Positions 19,894 to 30,026 are shown, numbered from the stretch's first letter. The stretch: 64,000 nucleotides of DNA from Vanessa cardui (GCF_905220365.1 NC_061153.1:13755299-13819298), one strand, 5' to 3'. Notes: a model not told the origin generated them from the letters alone. Program-made: numbers and translations.

Positions 19894-21285
19894 ATGGATA
19901 ATATAACGCAAAGAAAACAAAGAAGACGTGCAGTTTCGCTTTCGGACTCAGATTTAAATCTTTCGTACAGATCACTGAATAGCTCACTGCTTAATTCTAC
20001 GATGAACGAAAGTACCAACAATTGCACCAACAAAAACAACAGTTTACCTCCAGCTTCAAACTTAGACACATCATTAGTTTGCGAACTAAAACAAAAATTA
20101 GAAACTGTACAATACGAACTTTCTTGTGCTCATGAAGAAATAATAAATTTAAATTCCGAAATAACACGACTAAAACAAATATCAGAAGAACAAAATAAAA
20201 AAATCGAATTCTTGAAAAAAGTAAAGACAATGAGTACTCCTATTATCAAAAACGCGATTTCTAATAACAAATTATCTTTATCAGCGCGAAAGAAAACCAA
20301 TATGGAGACTAATATTAACAGAAACGTTTGCTTGAATTTGGAAAATGAATTTAACAATAGTTTAGATAAGACTCAACAGCACTATAAAACAGAATTAATA
20401 TTGAAATCCAACGATTCTATAACGAAGCAAAAGGATACAATTCATCTCACAAAGGACTCAAATAAAAGCGACACCCGTTTAATTCATTCCGAAAGTAACC
20501 AAATCTCATTTCCCATACAAGAACAAGATTCTGTAAAGAAATATCCTAGAATTTTTATTTTAGGAGATCAGCAAGCGAAGGGTTTATCGATGACTCTTAT
20601 AAAAAGTAGTTACAATAAATGGAATGATATTTACAAAGTAACATCAATGGTAAAGCCATACGCCATGTCTTCCCAAATTCTAAATGGCTGTTATAATTTA
20701 GAGTCGGACATTTCCCATTGTGACATAGTCGTTTTACTCATTGGTAGTAATGATAAAAATCCTTATGAACTATTCTGCAATTTATGTATTGCTCTTGATA
20801 GACTGAAACAATGTAAACGAATATTTTTAACAAGAGTTCAAAGAAATATCCATCTAAATGAAAACTTACTTAATACCAATATTAAATTAATAGTAAAAAA
20901 ATATCCTAATTGTACATTTCTAGATTTAGAACCTAAATTAGATTTTAAACAAAATTTAAATTATTTTGTTCGTCGCGATTTTATTAAATGTTTATGTTTT
21001 AAGTTAAATACCGAAATAGATTTTCTAGACTACAAAGATAAGTACTTGGTAAATCCTCTAAGGCAAAGAAAAATGACACTAACAAAAAATCTTTCAGAGT
21101 CACCCCATATTTCGTTAGATAATGCACAAACCTACACCCATTACAAAAATAAGTTAGAAAGTTTAGTCGAACAACGAACTGAGTGCAAAGGTACAATTCC
21201 TTATTATTTCAAAAAAATTAAATATACTGCTGAACAAGAAGTAACAAACAAAACAAATTTACAACAACAGTTTTTTCGGACATAA
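19894..21285 (+). CDS. Non-LTR ORF1: coiled coil plus degenerate SGNH-hydrolase-like domain
   Basis: Intact ORF of 463 codons from the ATG at 19894; an upstream in-frame ATG at 19810 lies inside the tRNA-like segment and is less likely. Residues about 50-115 form a coiled coil (ELKQKLETVQYELSCAHEEI). Residues about 215-345 resemble the esterase domain known from ORF1 of CR1/L2-type elements: block I RIFILGDQQAKGL and block III CDIVVLLIGSND. The nucleophile Ser of the usual GDS motif is Gln here (GDQ), so hydrolase activity is doubtful. The protein probably coats element RNA. No PHD or zinc finger was seen. It ends where ORF2 is already open in the +1 frame. Confidence 0.75.
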   Translation: MDNITQRKQRRRAVSLSDSDLNLSYRSLNSSLLNSTMNESTNNCTNKNNSLPPASNLDTSLVCELKQKLETVQYELSCAHEEIINLNSEITRLKQISEEQNKKIEFLKKVKTMSTPIIKNAISNNKLSLSARKKTNMETNINRNVCLNLENEFNNSLDKTQQHYKTELILKSNDSITKQKDTIHLTKDSNKSDTRLIHSESNQISFPIQEQDSVKKYPRIFILGDQQAKGLSMTLIKSSYNKWNDIYKVTSMVKPYAMSSQILNGCYNLESDISHCDIVVLLIGSNDKNPYELFCNLCIALDRLKQCKRIFLTRVQRNIHLNENLLNTNIKLIVKKYPNCTFLDLEPKLDFKQNLNYFVRRDFIKCLCFKLNTEIDFLDYKDKYLVNPLRQRKMTLTKNLSESPHISLDNAQTYTHYKNKLESLVEQRTECKGTIPYYFKKIKYTAEQEVTNKTNLQQQFFRT

Positions 21286-24144
21286 ATCGCACTTTAAATT
21301 ATTTCACCAAAATATTGCCGGCATCTTAAGTAAACGGGATCTGGTAGATATAGCTCTATTGGAATTGGGGGAAACATTGGGAGACATTGATGTGATTTGT
21401 TTATCAGAAACGTTTCTTAAGCATGGTAGTGAGTTCAACTTGAACCTACAAAATTATAAACTAGCATCATTTTTTTCTCGTCAAAATGAACGGAGAGGTG
21501 GTACTTGTATTTTGATAAGAAAGAATTTGATTTATGAACCACTTAAAATAAAAAATAGTAAGCCCTATGTGTTTGAAAGTTGCGGAATAGATTTGTTAAA
21601 TTACAAGATCATTATTGTCTGCATCTATAGAACACCATCATCAATAGTTAGTAGTTTTCTTACTGAACTTGATTGTTTGTTACGTTCATTAACTCGAAAA
21701 ACCAATAGAAAAATAATATTGTGTGGTGATTGGAATATTGATGTTTTAAAGAACAACAAGATATCGAATGATCTTACAGCAATTTTAAATATTTATAATT
21801 TTAAGAACCATATTGTAAAACCCACCAGAAAAAACTCGTGCTTAGATCTTATTGTAAGTAACTATGATAAAGTTATAGCTAACCTTCATAACCTTGCTTT
21901 ATCTGATCATGAAACTGGCCAGAGCCTGTTGATAGAGGTATTACCAGATTCATCTCTTAACCAAAATCCCACTTTTTGGTTTGAAACAAGACGCGATTTT
22001 AACAAAGATAATGTTAGGAAATTTAAGGAATATCTAAAAGCCCTTTCATTTACAGACGTTTACACAGAAACCGATTTTGATAAAGCATTTTCAAATTTTC
22101 ACGACTGGCTAACTCTATTATTTGAATTGTGTTTTCCCATTATATACATTAAAATATCTCGCCAAGCACTCCGTAACAAGTGGATAACTAAAGGAATAAG
22201 AAAAAGTAGTATAATTAAACGACAGATATACATAAAATATCTCTTATCGCCGAGTAATAAATATTACAACAAAAAAAAGTATTTCAATTACAACAGGATA
22301 CTTAAAAAATGTATATATCTTTCACAAAAAATCACAGCTACAAGACATGTAATAAATTCTAAAAATAAATGTAAATCATCATGGAATATCATAAAAAAGT
22401 CATTTGATAATACAATTGATAAGAATGACATAAATGAATTAATTATTAATAATAAAAAATGTACTGACTCTAAACTAATTTCTGACTATTTTAACAATTA
22501 TTTTATAGATTTAACTAATAAAGATTTGACAACTTGTAAAGTGACAAAAAATACTACAAATATACCTATAAATAATAATTCTATGTTCGTTACACCAGTA
22601 AATGTGTCTGACATACTTAAAATAATATCCGCACTCAAAAACACAAAATCTGTTGGTTACGATCAACTAAATACAAGAATTATAAAAGAATGCGCCTATA
22701 TTATAGCTGAACCATTGACTCATCTAATAAACAAATCCTTAGAAGAAGGTATATTTCCATCACGACTAAAAAAATCTATAGTAAAACCATTATATAAAAG
22801 AGGTGATCCGCTTAATACCGGTAGTTATAGACCCATTACCTTAGTACCAATAATTTCAAAAATCTTCGAGAAGGTAATGAGTGATAAATTATATAACTTT
22901 TTAACAACATTCAAGATATTAAAGAATTGTCAATATGGGTTTCGGAAAAAAAGTTCCACAACATTAGCCTGCTTTACACTCATAAAAAGTATAACTGAAA
23001 GTTTAAATCGAAAAATATACCCTTTATCAATTTTCTTAGATATGACAAAGGCTTTCGATTTCGTATCTCACAATTTACTATTACAAAAAATGTATAGGTA
23101 TGGTGTTAGAGGTCAACAGCTCGAATGGTTTAAAAGTTACCTATATAACAGAGAACAATGTGTGCTGATAACAAAAGTTTGCAAGTCTAAAAGGCAATTT
23201 TTTTTCTCTAATTATCTGGTAAATCGCTACGGAGTTCCACAAGGGAGTGTTCTAGGACCTTTACTATTTCTTATTTATATAAACGACATGCCAGATGCGT
23301 TAAATCACGAATGTATCTTATTTGCTGATGATACAACAATTAATATAAAATGTAACAATAGACAGGATATTGAACGGGAAGCCAACACCGTTTTGACAAA
23401 AGTAATAAACTGGCTAGATAATAATAATCTACAAATCAATCTATCTAAAACTAAAATTATACAATTTCAAACATCGAATAGTAATTTTTTAGATATAAAT
23501 GTATCAGGGAACAATACGAAACTTGAAAACGTTAATTCAACGTTATTTTTAGGGGTCCATGTAGACAAATACTGTAATTGGAAAGAACATGTGAATGCAA
23601 TATGTGATAAAATTGAGAAATTTGTATACGTTTTAAAACGTCTCAAAAAAGTAGCCACTAAAGAAGCCGCAATGTTAGCATATCACGGATATGTATCTTC
23701 CAATCTTCGATATGGAGTTATAATATGGGGAAATTCCGTAGATTCAGATAGAGTTTTTAAAGTTCAAAAAAATGTTTAAGATCGCTATGTGGTGTAGGAT
23801 GTTTAGACAGTTGCAAACCGCTCTTTAAATCATTAAGAATTCTTCCTTTTCCTTGTCTGTATATATACGAAGTAAGTGTGTTTGTCCAAAAACATCGACA
23901 TTTATTTAAGACAAATGGTGATGTATTGGGTACAAATTCTAGACATAAACATAAGCTCTATGCTCCCGTACAAAAGTTAGTTTTATATAAAAAAAATGTA
24001 TACTGTATGGCGATACGCATATATAACAATATTCCCGACCACTTAAAGGATTTACCATTTACTATGTTTAAAAAAAAGGTATTTGATTTGCTTTTGAATA
24101 AATTGTACTATAACGTTAATGAATATTTATGTGACAAAAATTGA
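21247..24144 (+). pseudogene. Non-LTR ORF2: endonuclease and reverse transcriptase, one frameshift, no early ATG
   Basis: Endonuclease: FHQNIAGIL (near 21300), DVICLSETFL, VCIYRTPSS, CGDWNIDVL (near 21720), LSDHETGQSL. Reverse transcriptase: KTKSVGYDQLNT analogue near 22640-22670, YRPITLVPIISKIFEK, YGFRKKSSTT, FLDMTKAFDFV (near 23035), YGVPQGSVLGPLLF (near 23230), LFADDTTI (near 23320), then SNLRYGVIIWGNSVD. The open frame is interrupted near 23770 in an A run and resumes one base later (CLRSLCGVG ... FVQKHRHLF), ending at 24144. The frame is open from just after a TAA at 21244 and overlaps ORF1 in the +1 frame, but no ATG precedes the first endonuclease motif. Confidence 0.85.
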
Positions 24145-24423
24145 TGAAAATATTGAAACTATTTGTATTATTATGTAATCCTTATTTTTTTTAATCTAAA
24201 TTATTTATTCCTTAATTTTATTTTATTATTTTATTTTAATGTGATTGAATTTATGGTAGTCTTGCTTTTGTTAATGTTATATAAATTATTATTTATGGCA
24301 TGTTTAATATTTTGCACACCGATAAATCGGTAGAATATGAGAATTTATATTAATGAACACCTGTATTGTGTACCATATTCTTGCAAATAAATAAATGAAT
24401 TATTATGAATTATGAATTATGAA
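24145..24423 (+). other. 3' UTR and TATGAAT repeat tail of the CR1/L2-like element
   Basis: Noncoding AT-rich sequence after the ORF2 stop, with CACACCGATAAATCGGTAGA (a small inverted repeat) and a terminal run of TATGAAT units rather than poly(A). Short repeat tails of this kind are usual for CR1/L2/Jockey relatives. Confidence 0.7.
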
Positions 24424-24427
24424 TTGT

Positions 24428-24615
24428 AAAATAAAGACAGATTCAATATCTGCAGCGTTACCCCAAAGTAATATGCCATATGACATAATACTGTGAAAAT
24501 AACCGGAGCTGAGTCTTCCTGTTAGGGATGATAAATGAGAAGTCCACTGAAGTCTGGAATCCAATTCTATTCCTAAAAACACCGTAGTATCAGCTACTTC
24601 AAGACGGTCACCATT
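24428..24615 (-). mobile_element. Jockey-type reverse transcriptase fragment
   Basis: The minus strand encodes FLGIELDSRLQWTSHLSSL followed by GRLSSGYFHSIMSYGILLWG and NAADIESVF, the thumb and post-thumb region of a Jockey-type ORF2. It resembles the region at 10140 in the opposite orientation. Truncated on both sides. Confidence 0.75.
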
Positions 24616-25370
24616 TAATACTTAATATTTCCTTGCGTAACACGTGCATCTCATATTTACATTCGAATTACGTCGTTCGCAGCCGAAGGACTTAAAAAAA
24701 AACCAAATGTACTTTAAAAGTGAATTTATTTTAATTCACAAACTTATTTTTTAATACTAACTTAATTTAATTAGACTACTTCATGTGTTGAGGTTGTAAC
24801 GTTGTTGTGTGGTCCGTTGTTGGGCGGCGTGATGTTGCGCAAGGATTGCTGGTACCGGGCCGTCGTCGGTGGTCTCGGCGAATGCGATGTCCTAATGTAC
24901 CTCCGTAGGGTGGTCGCATACATAACATTCGCAATCCGGTTGTTTACGCTTACGCTCTGTAATATTATTAGAATCGAATGCATCAACATTGAGTTTCGCT
25001 AAGTCCGATTAGGAGCCACCTCCAGTTAGTAGACATGACGATATTCGTGACGTACTCCTTTGTCTGTATGCATCATCGGTACAGTAGATAAGCCGAATAG
25101 GAACGCACACTTGGCTAAGTAGATGAGACAAAAATGCAACGCTCTCTTTTACCCGAGGTGTACGGGGTGCTGCGCTTGTGATGCTTTTGTTTAAGAGCAC
25201 AAAACTCAGGATTAAACGGTGTTTAGTCGAAAGGCACTTTTAATTAAAATTGAGATTTACTCACTGGGCTTATGAGTTACTATTGAATATCGGAAAATTA
25301 GTGAGAATCAATTAAAAAATAATAATTATCCTGAGAATTCGAACTGCATTTTCTACGGTTTGGTATACGT
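24616..25370. other. Unassigned stretch with short minus-strand ORFs
   Basis: Minus-strand ORFs at 25009-25200 and 24771-24989, joined by in-frame readable sequence with RKRKQPDCECYVCDHP (near 24900-24940), could be a decayed protein with a Cys-rich motif. I do not recognise a family. No repeat boundaries, splice sites or promoter are clear. 25200-25370 shows nothing. It may be a remnant of a host gene or of an unidentified transposon. Confidence 0.3.
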
Positions 25371-26115
25371 CTGTTGTGGTTTTCACGGCAGCGAATCGGT
25401 TCTCCAGGTTTGACTGGAACGTTTCAGATCCCGCAATAGGTTGAAGTAGCTTTGGTCAGAGCGTGGACTTCATCAGACCGACGCGCTCGACCCTAAAATC
25501 GATATTCAGAGAGTCTTGGACAAGTCGGTGATCACTACCGGTATTGAACCCGTTGATCACGAGACGTCTCTGAATACATGCCTCTTGTTTGTCATGATGA
25601 AGTATATCTCATTTTTGGTCATAGTGTCGGGGCTTTGCTACGTCCACTTACTTTGGGGCTGCTTCTTGAAGAAGGAGTTAGTCAAAAAGCCCCTCCCGTT
25701 CGAGGAAGTTGACAAGCATTTGCCCCCTATGATTCCTGCTTCCAAATCCATGGGGTCCTACTACCGTTTCGCTGCAATTGTGTACTCCCACTTTGGCATG
25801 AAAGTCCCCCATGACAACGTTGTAGTGAGTTTTTGTGGTGAAGTGGAGGACCCTCGATATGTCATCGAACATTTCCTCCACTTCATGGTCCGAGTGTGTC
25901 GAGGTCGGTGCGTACGTTTGCACAAACTTGACGCTATACCTCTCGGTGAGCTTTATAATAAGGTACGCAACCCTGTTCGACACACTGGAGATTTGCACAA
26001 CATTGTCAGCTAGGGACTTATTAACCACAAACTCAACGCCACCTTGGGATTGTTGGTCTCCCTCTCTATTAGATGTGCCACCTAATTCGCACCCAATTCG
26101 TTTTCCGTCTTGCAT
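25371..26115 (-). mobile_element. RTE-type non-LTR endonuclease fragment
   Basis: The minus strand encodes GGVEFVVNKSLADNVVQISS (near 26000-26040), FVQTYAPTSTHSDHEVEEMF, YNVVMGDFHAKVG (near 25800-25830), GSRNHRGQMLVNFLEREG, KWTWRSPDTMTKNEI, then decayed DVYQTVENAVRI near 25360. These are RTE-type APE endonuclease motifs, with GDFNAK as GDFHAK. The reverse transcriptase is absent. Frameshifts occur near 25675. Confidence 0.8.
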
Positions 26116-26256
26116 TTTTAAATTTGGACCGAAAATTATTACTTAAATATTGACAATATTTAATCATTTTTATAAAACAAGGAATAATAGATTTTAATTA
26201 AAACTTTTTTTTAATAATAATAATAATATAATATCATAATTTATTTATTTAAGACA
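26116..26256. other. AT-rich spacer
   Basis: AT-rich sequence with a TAA repeat near 26214-26230. No coding or repeat structure could be assigned. Confidence 0.3.
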
Positions 26257-26322
26257 ATTAATGATTAAACGAACTTACCTTAGTGACGTTCTATCATAAT
26301 TATACGAAGGCTTCATCCGAAG
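26257..26322 (+). repeat. Left arm of a perfect 66-bp inverted repeat
   Basis: ATTAATGATTAAACGAACTT at the outer edge, GGCTTCATCCGAAG at the inner edge. The exact inverse is at 26661-26726, with a 338-bp loop between. The loop has no ORF. Confidence 0.85.
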
Positions 26323-26660
26323 AGATTAGATAACAATTGTAGTTTCACACAGCGACTCGCTAATCATACACTATAGTTTAAAAAACATATTTTAAAAATA
26401 AAAATACAAAAACCTGTGTTTTTATACATTTAAAATGTGCAAATTTTGTTTTCGTGTGGCAACACAGATTCTAGGACGTGGCGGTAGATTATTCAAACCT
26501 CATTTAGTTTAAAGTAATAGGTAAAAGTAATTGCCAAATAATTCAATAGTATGACACTATAGACACAAGATTTTATGGTGTGTAGTGCCTGGTTAAATAA
26601 GTTTATAAATAATATTACGAGGTTATGGGTAAAAATGGGATGGGTGGGTGCGGATGAAGC

Positions 26661-26726
26661 CTTCGGATGAAGCCTTCGTATAATTATGATAGAACGTCAC
26701 TAAGGTAAGTTCGTTTAATCATTAAT
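26661..26726 (-). repeat. Right arm of the perfect 66-bp inverted repeat
   Basis: Exact inverse of 26257-26322. Directly to its left CGGATGAAGCCTT is repeated in tandem. To its right, TATACTTAGCTTCATCCTCG and GAGATTAGAGAACAAT resemble, in direct orientation, the bases at 26301-26338. This mix of inverted and direct repeats could be the terminus of a DIRS-like or foldback element. Confidence 0.8.
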
Positions 26727-26916
26727 TATACTTAGCTTCATCCTCGAGATTAGAGAACAATACGCTATTTGACACTATTCAAAAAATGCTACGAAATGTG
26801 GTCATCCTATTAGATATTAACATAAAACAACATCTTTACCTATTTTTTATCCAGAAATATATGTATATTTTCAAATATCTTCGGCCACAAGAACGCTCTG
26901 CGATTGGCTATAGTTG
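26727..26916. other. Spacer with possible promoter upstream of the SWIM gene
   Basis: No ORF. Near the right end GCGATTGGCTATAG contains an inverted CCAAT box about 10 bases before the GCGTGACGTC motif. Confidence 0.3.
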
Positions 26917-26941
26917 GCGTGACGTCGTACGCAAGTAAACA
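26917..26941 (+). promoter_or_regulatory. 25-bp GCGTGACGTC motif, left copy of an inverted pair
   Basis: GCGTGACGTC, a 4-base variable part, then GCAAGTAAACA. It matches the inverse of 29520-29544 at 22 of 25 positions. It contains a CRE-like TGACGTC core and a forkhead-like GTAAACA. It lies 133 bases before the ATG of the SWIM gene, so it may be a promoter element, a subterminal transposon repeat, or both. Confidence 0.5.
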
Positions 26942-27073
26942 TTGTTTATTCCCTTAAATCCCTTAGGCTTCGTGTGATTTTTAGCATTTTTATCGTATTT
27001 CCATCGTTTCTTGAGCAAGAAATTACTATCTAGTGATATAAACAATAGTGTGCTATGTAATATCGCGCTCAAA

Positions 27074-27627
27074 ATGATCGCAAATTTTGAACAAGCTGAC
27101 AATAGAAATCTACCTAAGATAGACGCATTTATGGTTGCACTTTTCTTTAAAAATAATACTGATTATGCTGCCGAGCTCAAAAATATAAAAACTGCCGTGT
27201 AAGTATCTAATTATTTATTTATAGTATTGTATTAATTTGCGCCGATGTTTCACATAGGCTATGTTTTTTAATCCCCTTCAATAGTTGTTGTCAAACCTTT
27301 CTGAATTCATTTTTTCTTTTGTTCTACAGATCATCTAGAGAATCCTATGGTGATGACGCTATTGGTTATGTACAATTACACCGGGACCATGGAATTTGCA
27401 CAGTCAAATGTGAAATGTGTCCTGAGCATAAAGTACGAAGCAAATCATATAATATAACAATGATAGTGAACGAAACTGACGGTGAAATCCTTAGCTGCAA
27501 GTGCCATGATTGTGTATTTTCGGCTGGTGGATGTAAGCATGCAGTTGCCTTTTTGGTGTGGGCTCATCGTCGCAGTGAAGAACCAGACGAAAGAAAATTA
27601 GTGTTGGTCTTTTCAAGGTTGAAATAA
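27074..27627 (+). pseudogene. SWIM zinc-finger protein gene, two exons, truncated
   Basis: Exon 1 runs from ATG 27074 to 27198, then GTAAGT; the acceptor TTCTACAG ends at 27329 and exon 2 starts at 27330. Joining keeps the frame (KNIKTAV then SSRESYGDDA). Exon 1 has NLPKIDAFMVALFF. Exon 2 ends in a SWIM motif, SCKCHDCV ... GGCKHAVAFL (C-x-C-x(n)-C-x-H, near 27490-27550), then AHRRSEEP and a premature stop at 27625. Related insect proteins, from memory, continue with about 20 residues and often a YqaJ-type nuclease domain that is missing here. Function is probably nucleic-acid binding. Confidence 0.65.
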
Positions 27628-28846
27628 AAGAGCATAAATTGTGGAAGCCATTGAAGAGATTAACTTAAAAAGATACAACAACCTTGTTCTTCTTTTGTCC
27701 TATTTAAGTAACAGTCTTTTGTCTAGTGTCACTATCTGTATCCCTCATACATGGCATAAGTGTCTCTATATTATAGCATTCTTACTGAAAAAACTTATAA
27801 ATATTAATTTAAGCGATAAAAGTAATTACCTTTTAATTGGTTCGCATTTTTTTTTCAAGCTAATCTTATGTGTAGTGTAGTGAGTGTAGTACCGTTTAAA
27901 AATCCAGTCTAAATGTGCCATCTTTTAAAGTCAATTGCCAAAAGATGGTAGTACATTTTTAAACAAGACTGTCACATGAATATGAATGGTGTAATCTTTT
28001 GTGGGTAATGGTAGTGCAATAAAATGACGTTTTAATAAAACTAAGGCATTTTTGTATCTATTTTGGATTACAATTTATAAAAAGGCTATTCAGGGATCCA
28101 TAACACATAAAAAAATCAAAACATGATCAAAATTTGTGGTCACAAAGCTTGAAAGACTAACGTTGGATGTCAAATTTCTTAATTTTCTTTAAAAAGTTAA
28201 TTTTGTTTTAAATTATTTATAAATATTTTTTTTCTTATTTTTCTGATAAGCCCCCATCAATTGGCCTTTCGCCCCTTGCCGGATTGACGTTAATTTCTGG
28301 AACACCTGTATAGCAATGTATGTTGTGTAAACAAGAAAATAAAACCAATGTATATCATGACTATTTTGTTTTATTAATTATTCATTAATTATTTAAATAT
28401 TCAGACCATGGTAAAGCTTGATGAAGAGCCTAAGTTGGTTTTTGAATGTCTATCACCAAACAATCTATGTATAATGCAGCTGACATTATGATAATGTCTG
28501 AATGAAATTGGAAGATTATTTTTTATTAACTGTTGGTATTGTTGTAAAATATATTAACAATGAATGGTTTTAAAAAACTACCTATTATTGGGATATTATT
28601 TAAAAATAATTTACTTGCATATGATAATGAGATACCAAAATTATCCTCTAGTTCTGAAAATGTTTTGTTTAATCTAATTTTTTTAAACATTACTTTTTAA
28701 CTCTATAAGAACCTATCTCTAATAGGCCCAAGAACAAAGCAAACATTAAATTTAGAAAGTTTCCATTTTACTAAAGAAATGTAATAGCACTATGATTATT
28801 GGTCATTGAAGAAAGGTCTTGTTATAAGATTATCTAAGTTACATAC
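27628..28846. other. AT-rich noncoding interval between the SWIM and THAP remnants
   Basis: No ORF over 80 codons and no recognisable domain. Features seen: an inverted pair around CCATCTTTTAAAG and CAAAAGATGG (27918-27948), and CCTTGCCGGATTGACG with AACACCTGTATAGC near 28276-28316, which could be a decayed transposon end. Confidence 0.3.
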
Positions 28847-29457
28847 CTTCCTCAGGTTCAATAGCTCTCTGTATATAATATTGTCATCTTCTTGCACAGT
28901 CTCAATCATGTCCTGACTTTGAACTTTGTTTGAGAAGCTCCATCCTCTTTCTTTTAGCAATTACTGCACTCTGATGATTAAGAGTTCCCCAACCGATGCT
29001 TACGATCCTCTTGGCAGATAAATTTATTTGGCACCGCCTCATCAGTCAAAAGAATCTTCGAACTAAAGCCCATTTTGTACTTCATGTAATTAATTTCCAT
29101 CTGAAATTTAATAATCAAAGCTATTTAAAAACAGTTTTTGTTATTAAGTTGAAAACAACACATTCTGTTCTCTTCTGATCAAAAGGTATTAAGTTATGTA
29201 TATAATTATGTACTATACTAATTTCCCATTGCCATTTTAATCAAATATTACTGGCATACTTACATCAAAGTGATCTTCACACATAAAAATATTTGTATGA
29301 GATAAAATGCTGTTTGGGTCTCTTCGAGCTAACTGTAACCACTTATTACGTTTCTTAAGAGTTCGTTGGAACAGAAACAAACATTTTTTTGTGGAATTTT
29401 ATAGAGGTACATTGGTACAGAGGTACATTGTGGCACAACACACCACTTATACACTAT
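28847..29457 (-). pseudogene. THAP-domain protein gene, decayed
   Basis: Minus strand. Exon 1 (29264-29457) has the THAP pattern: KWCVVPQC (Cys pair), then MFVSVPTN, KRNKWLQLARRDPNS (invariant Trp) and FMCEDHFD (Cys and His), followed by a GTAAGT donor at 29263. Exon 2 (down from 29100 after a TTTCAG acceptor) has GFSSKILLTDEAVPNKFICQ, including the AVP box. A third readable part gives AVIAKRKRMELLKQ and a GTATGT donor at 28846. An AATGTACCTCT duplication near 29400-29430 and a stop near 29350 break exon 1, and the likely start codon is ATA. Confidence 0.65.
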
Positions 29458-29519
29458 TTTTTCCCGTAAATTATTGAAAAGAAATATATAAACACGTTGG
29501 ATGTACACTTTGGTAAACT

Positions 29520-29544
29520 TGTTTACTTGCATGTGACGTCACGC
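29520..29544 (-). promoter_or_regulatory. 25-bp GCGTGACGTC motif, right copy of an inverted pair
   Basis: The inverse reads GCGTGACGTCACATGCAAGT then AAACA, with a full CRE palindrome TGACGTCA. It lies about 63 bases upstream of the THAP start, in the same orientation relative to that gene as the left copy has to the SWIM gene. Confidence 0.5.
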
Positions 29545-29884
29545 AGATCATTTGTCGTCCGCCATTACAGAAAAAGTGTTTTTCGCGCGAATATTGTAAT
29601 TTAAATTTTAACTCAATATTTTACGGAAAATACTGCAAATTTCGCAGAAATATACATGTGGTGTATTAATCATGTACCAACGAATAATTTAAAACAGTTT
29701 TTCAAAAACAGTCAAATAGCCTATTGTAGACTTTGAAAGATACCGGAATATTATTTTAAAATAAATACATTGATTTCATAATTTGATGTTTTTAATTATT
29801 AAAAATTATGAAAACATGACAAAAGGAATAAATAATATAAATCAACAATATCTTGATTAGGTATATAATAGTGACTACAGTCAA
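29545..29884. other. AT-rich spacer
   Basis: No ORF or repeat structure assigned. ATGGCGGACGAC near 29555-29566 on the minus strand is a possible start context for a longer THAP transcript but is not open. Confidence 0.3.
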
Positions 29885-30026
29885 CATTATTAATAATAAA
29901 TAATAAATACTCTTTATTGTACACCAATAATAAAAAACAAGGCAAATGGGTAACATGTTGAGTAGATGTACAAAGGCGGTCTTATCGCTACGGTAGCAAT
30001 TTCTTCCAGACAACCTTTATTATTTA
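29885..30026 (-). repeat. 3' end fragment of a non-LTR element
   Basis: Minus strand: AAGGTTGTCTGGAAGAAATT then TAGCGATAAGACCGCC, a run to GGTGTACAATAAAG and a TTA-repeat tail. This hairpin-containing 3' UTR is, from memory, widespread in Lepidoptera as the end of 5'-truncated non-LTR copies. No coding part is present. Confidence 0.55.

Larger units (their letters stand above)
19506..24423 (+). mobile_element. Near full-length CR1/L2-like non-LTR retrotransposon
   Basis: The best-preserved element in the window: 5' UTR with a tRNA-like segment, ORF1 (coiled coil plus SGNH-like domain), ORF2 (endonuclease and reverse transcriptase), a 3' UTR and a tail of TATGAAT repeats at 24398-24423. Only one obvious disabling lesion is seen, a frameshift near 23770 in ORF2, so the copy is young. 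The 5' limit is set by the end of the preceding minus-strand fragment and is approximate. Confidence 0.8.

Noticed and set aside
27641..27880. 79-codon plus-strand ORF after the SWIM gene
   Set aside because: Leu/Ile-rich with no homology or start context; not the missing YqaJ-type part.
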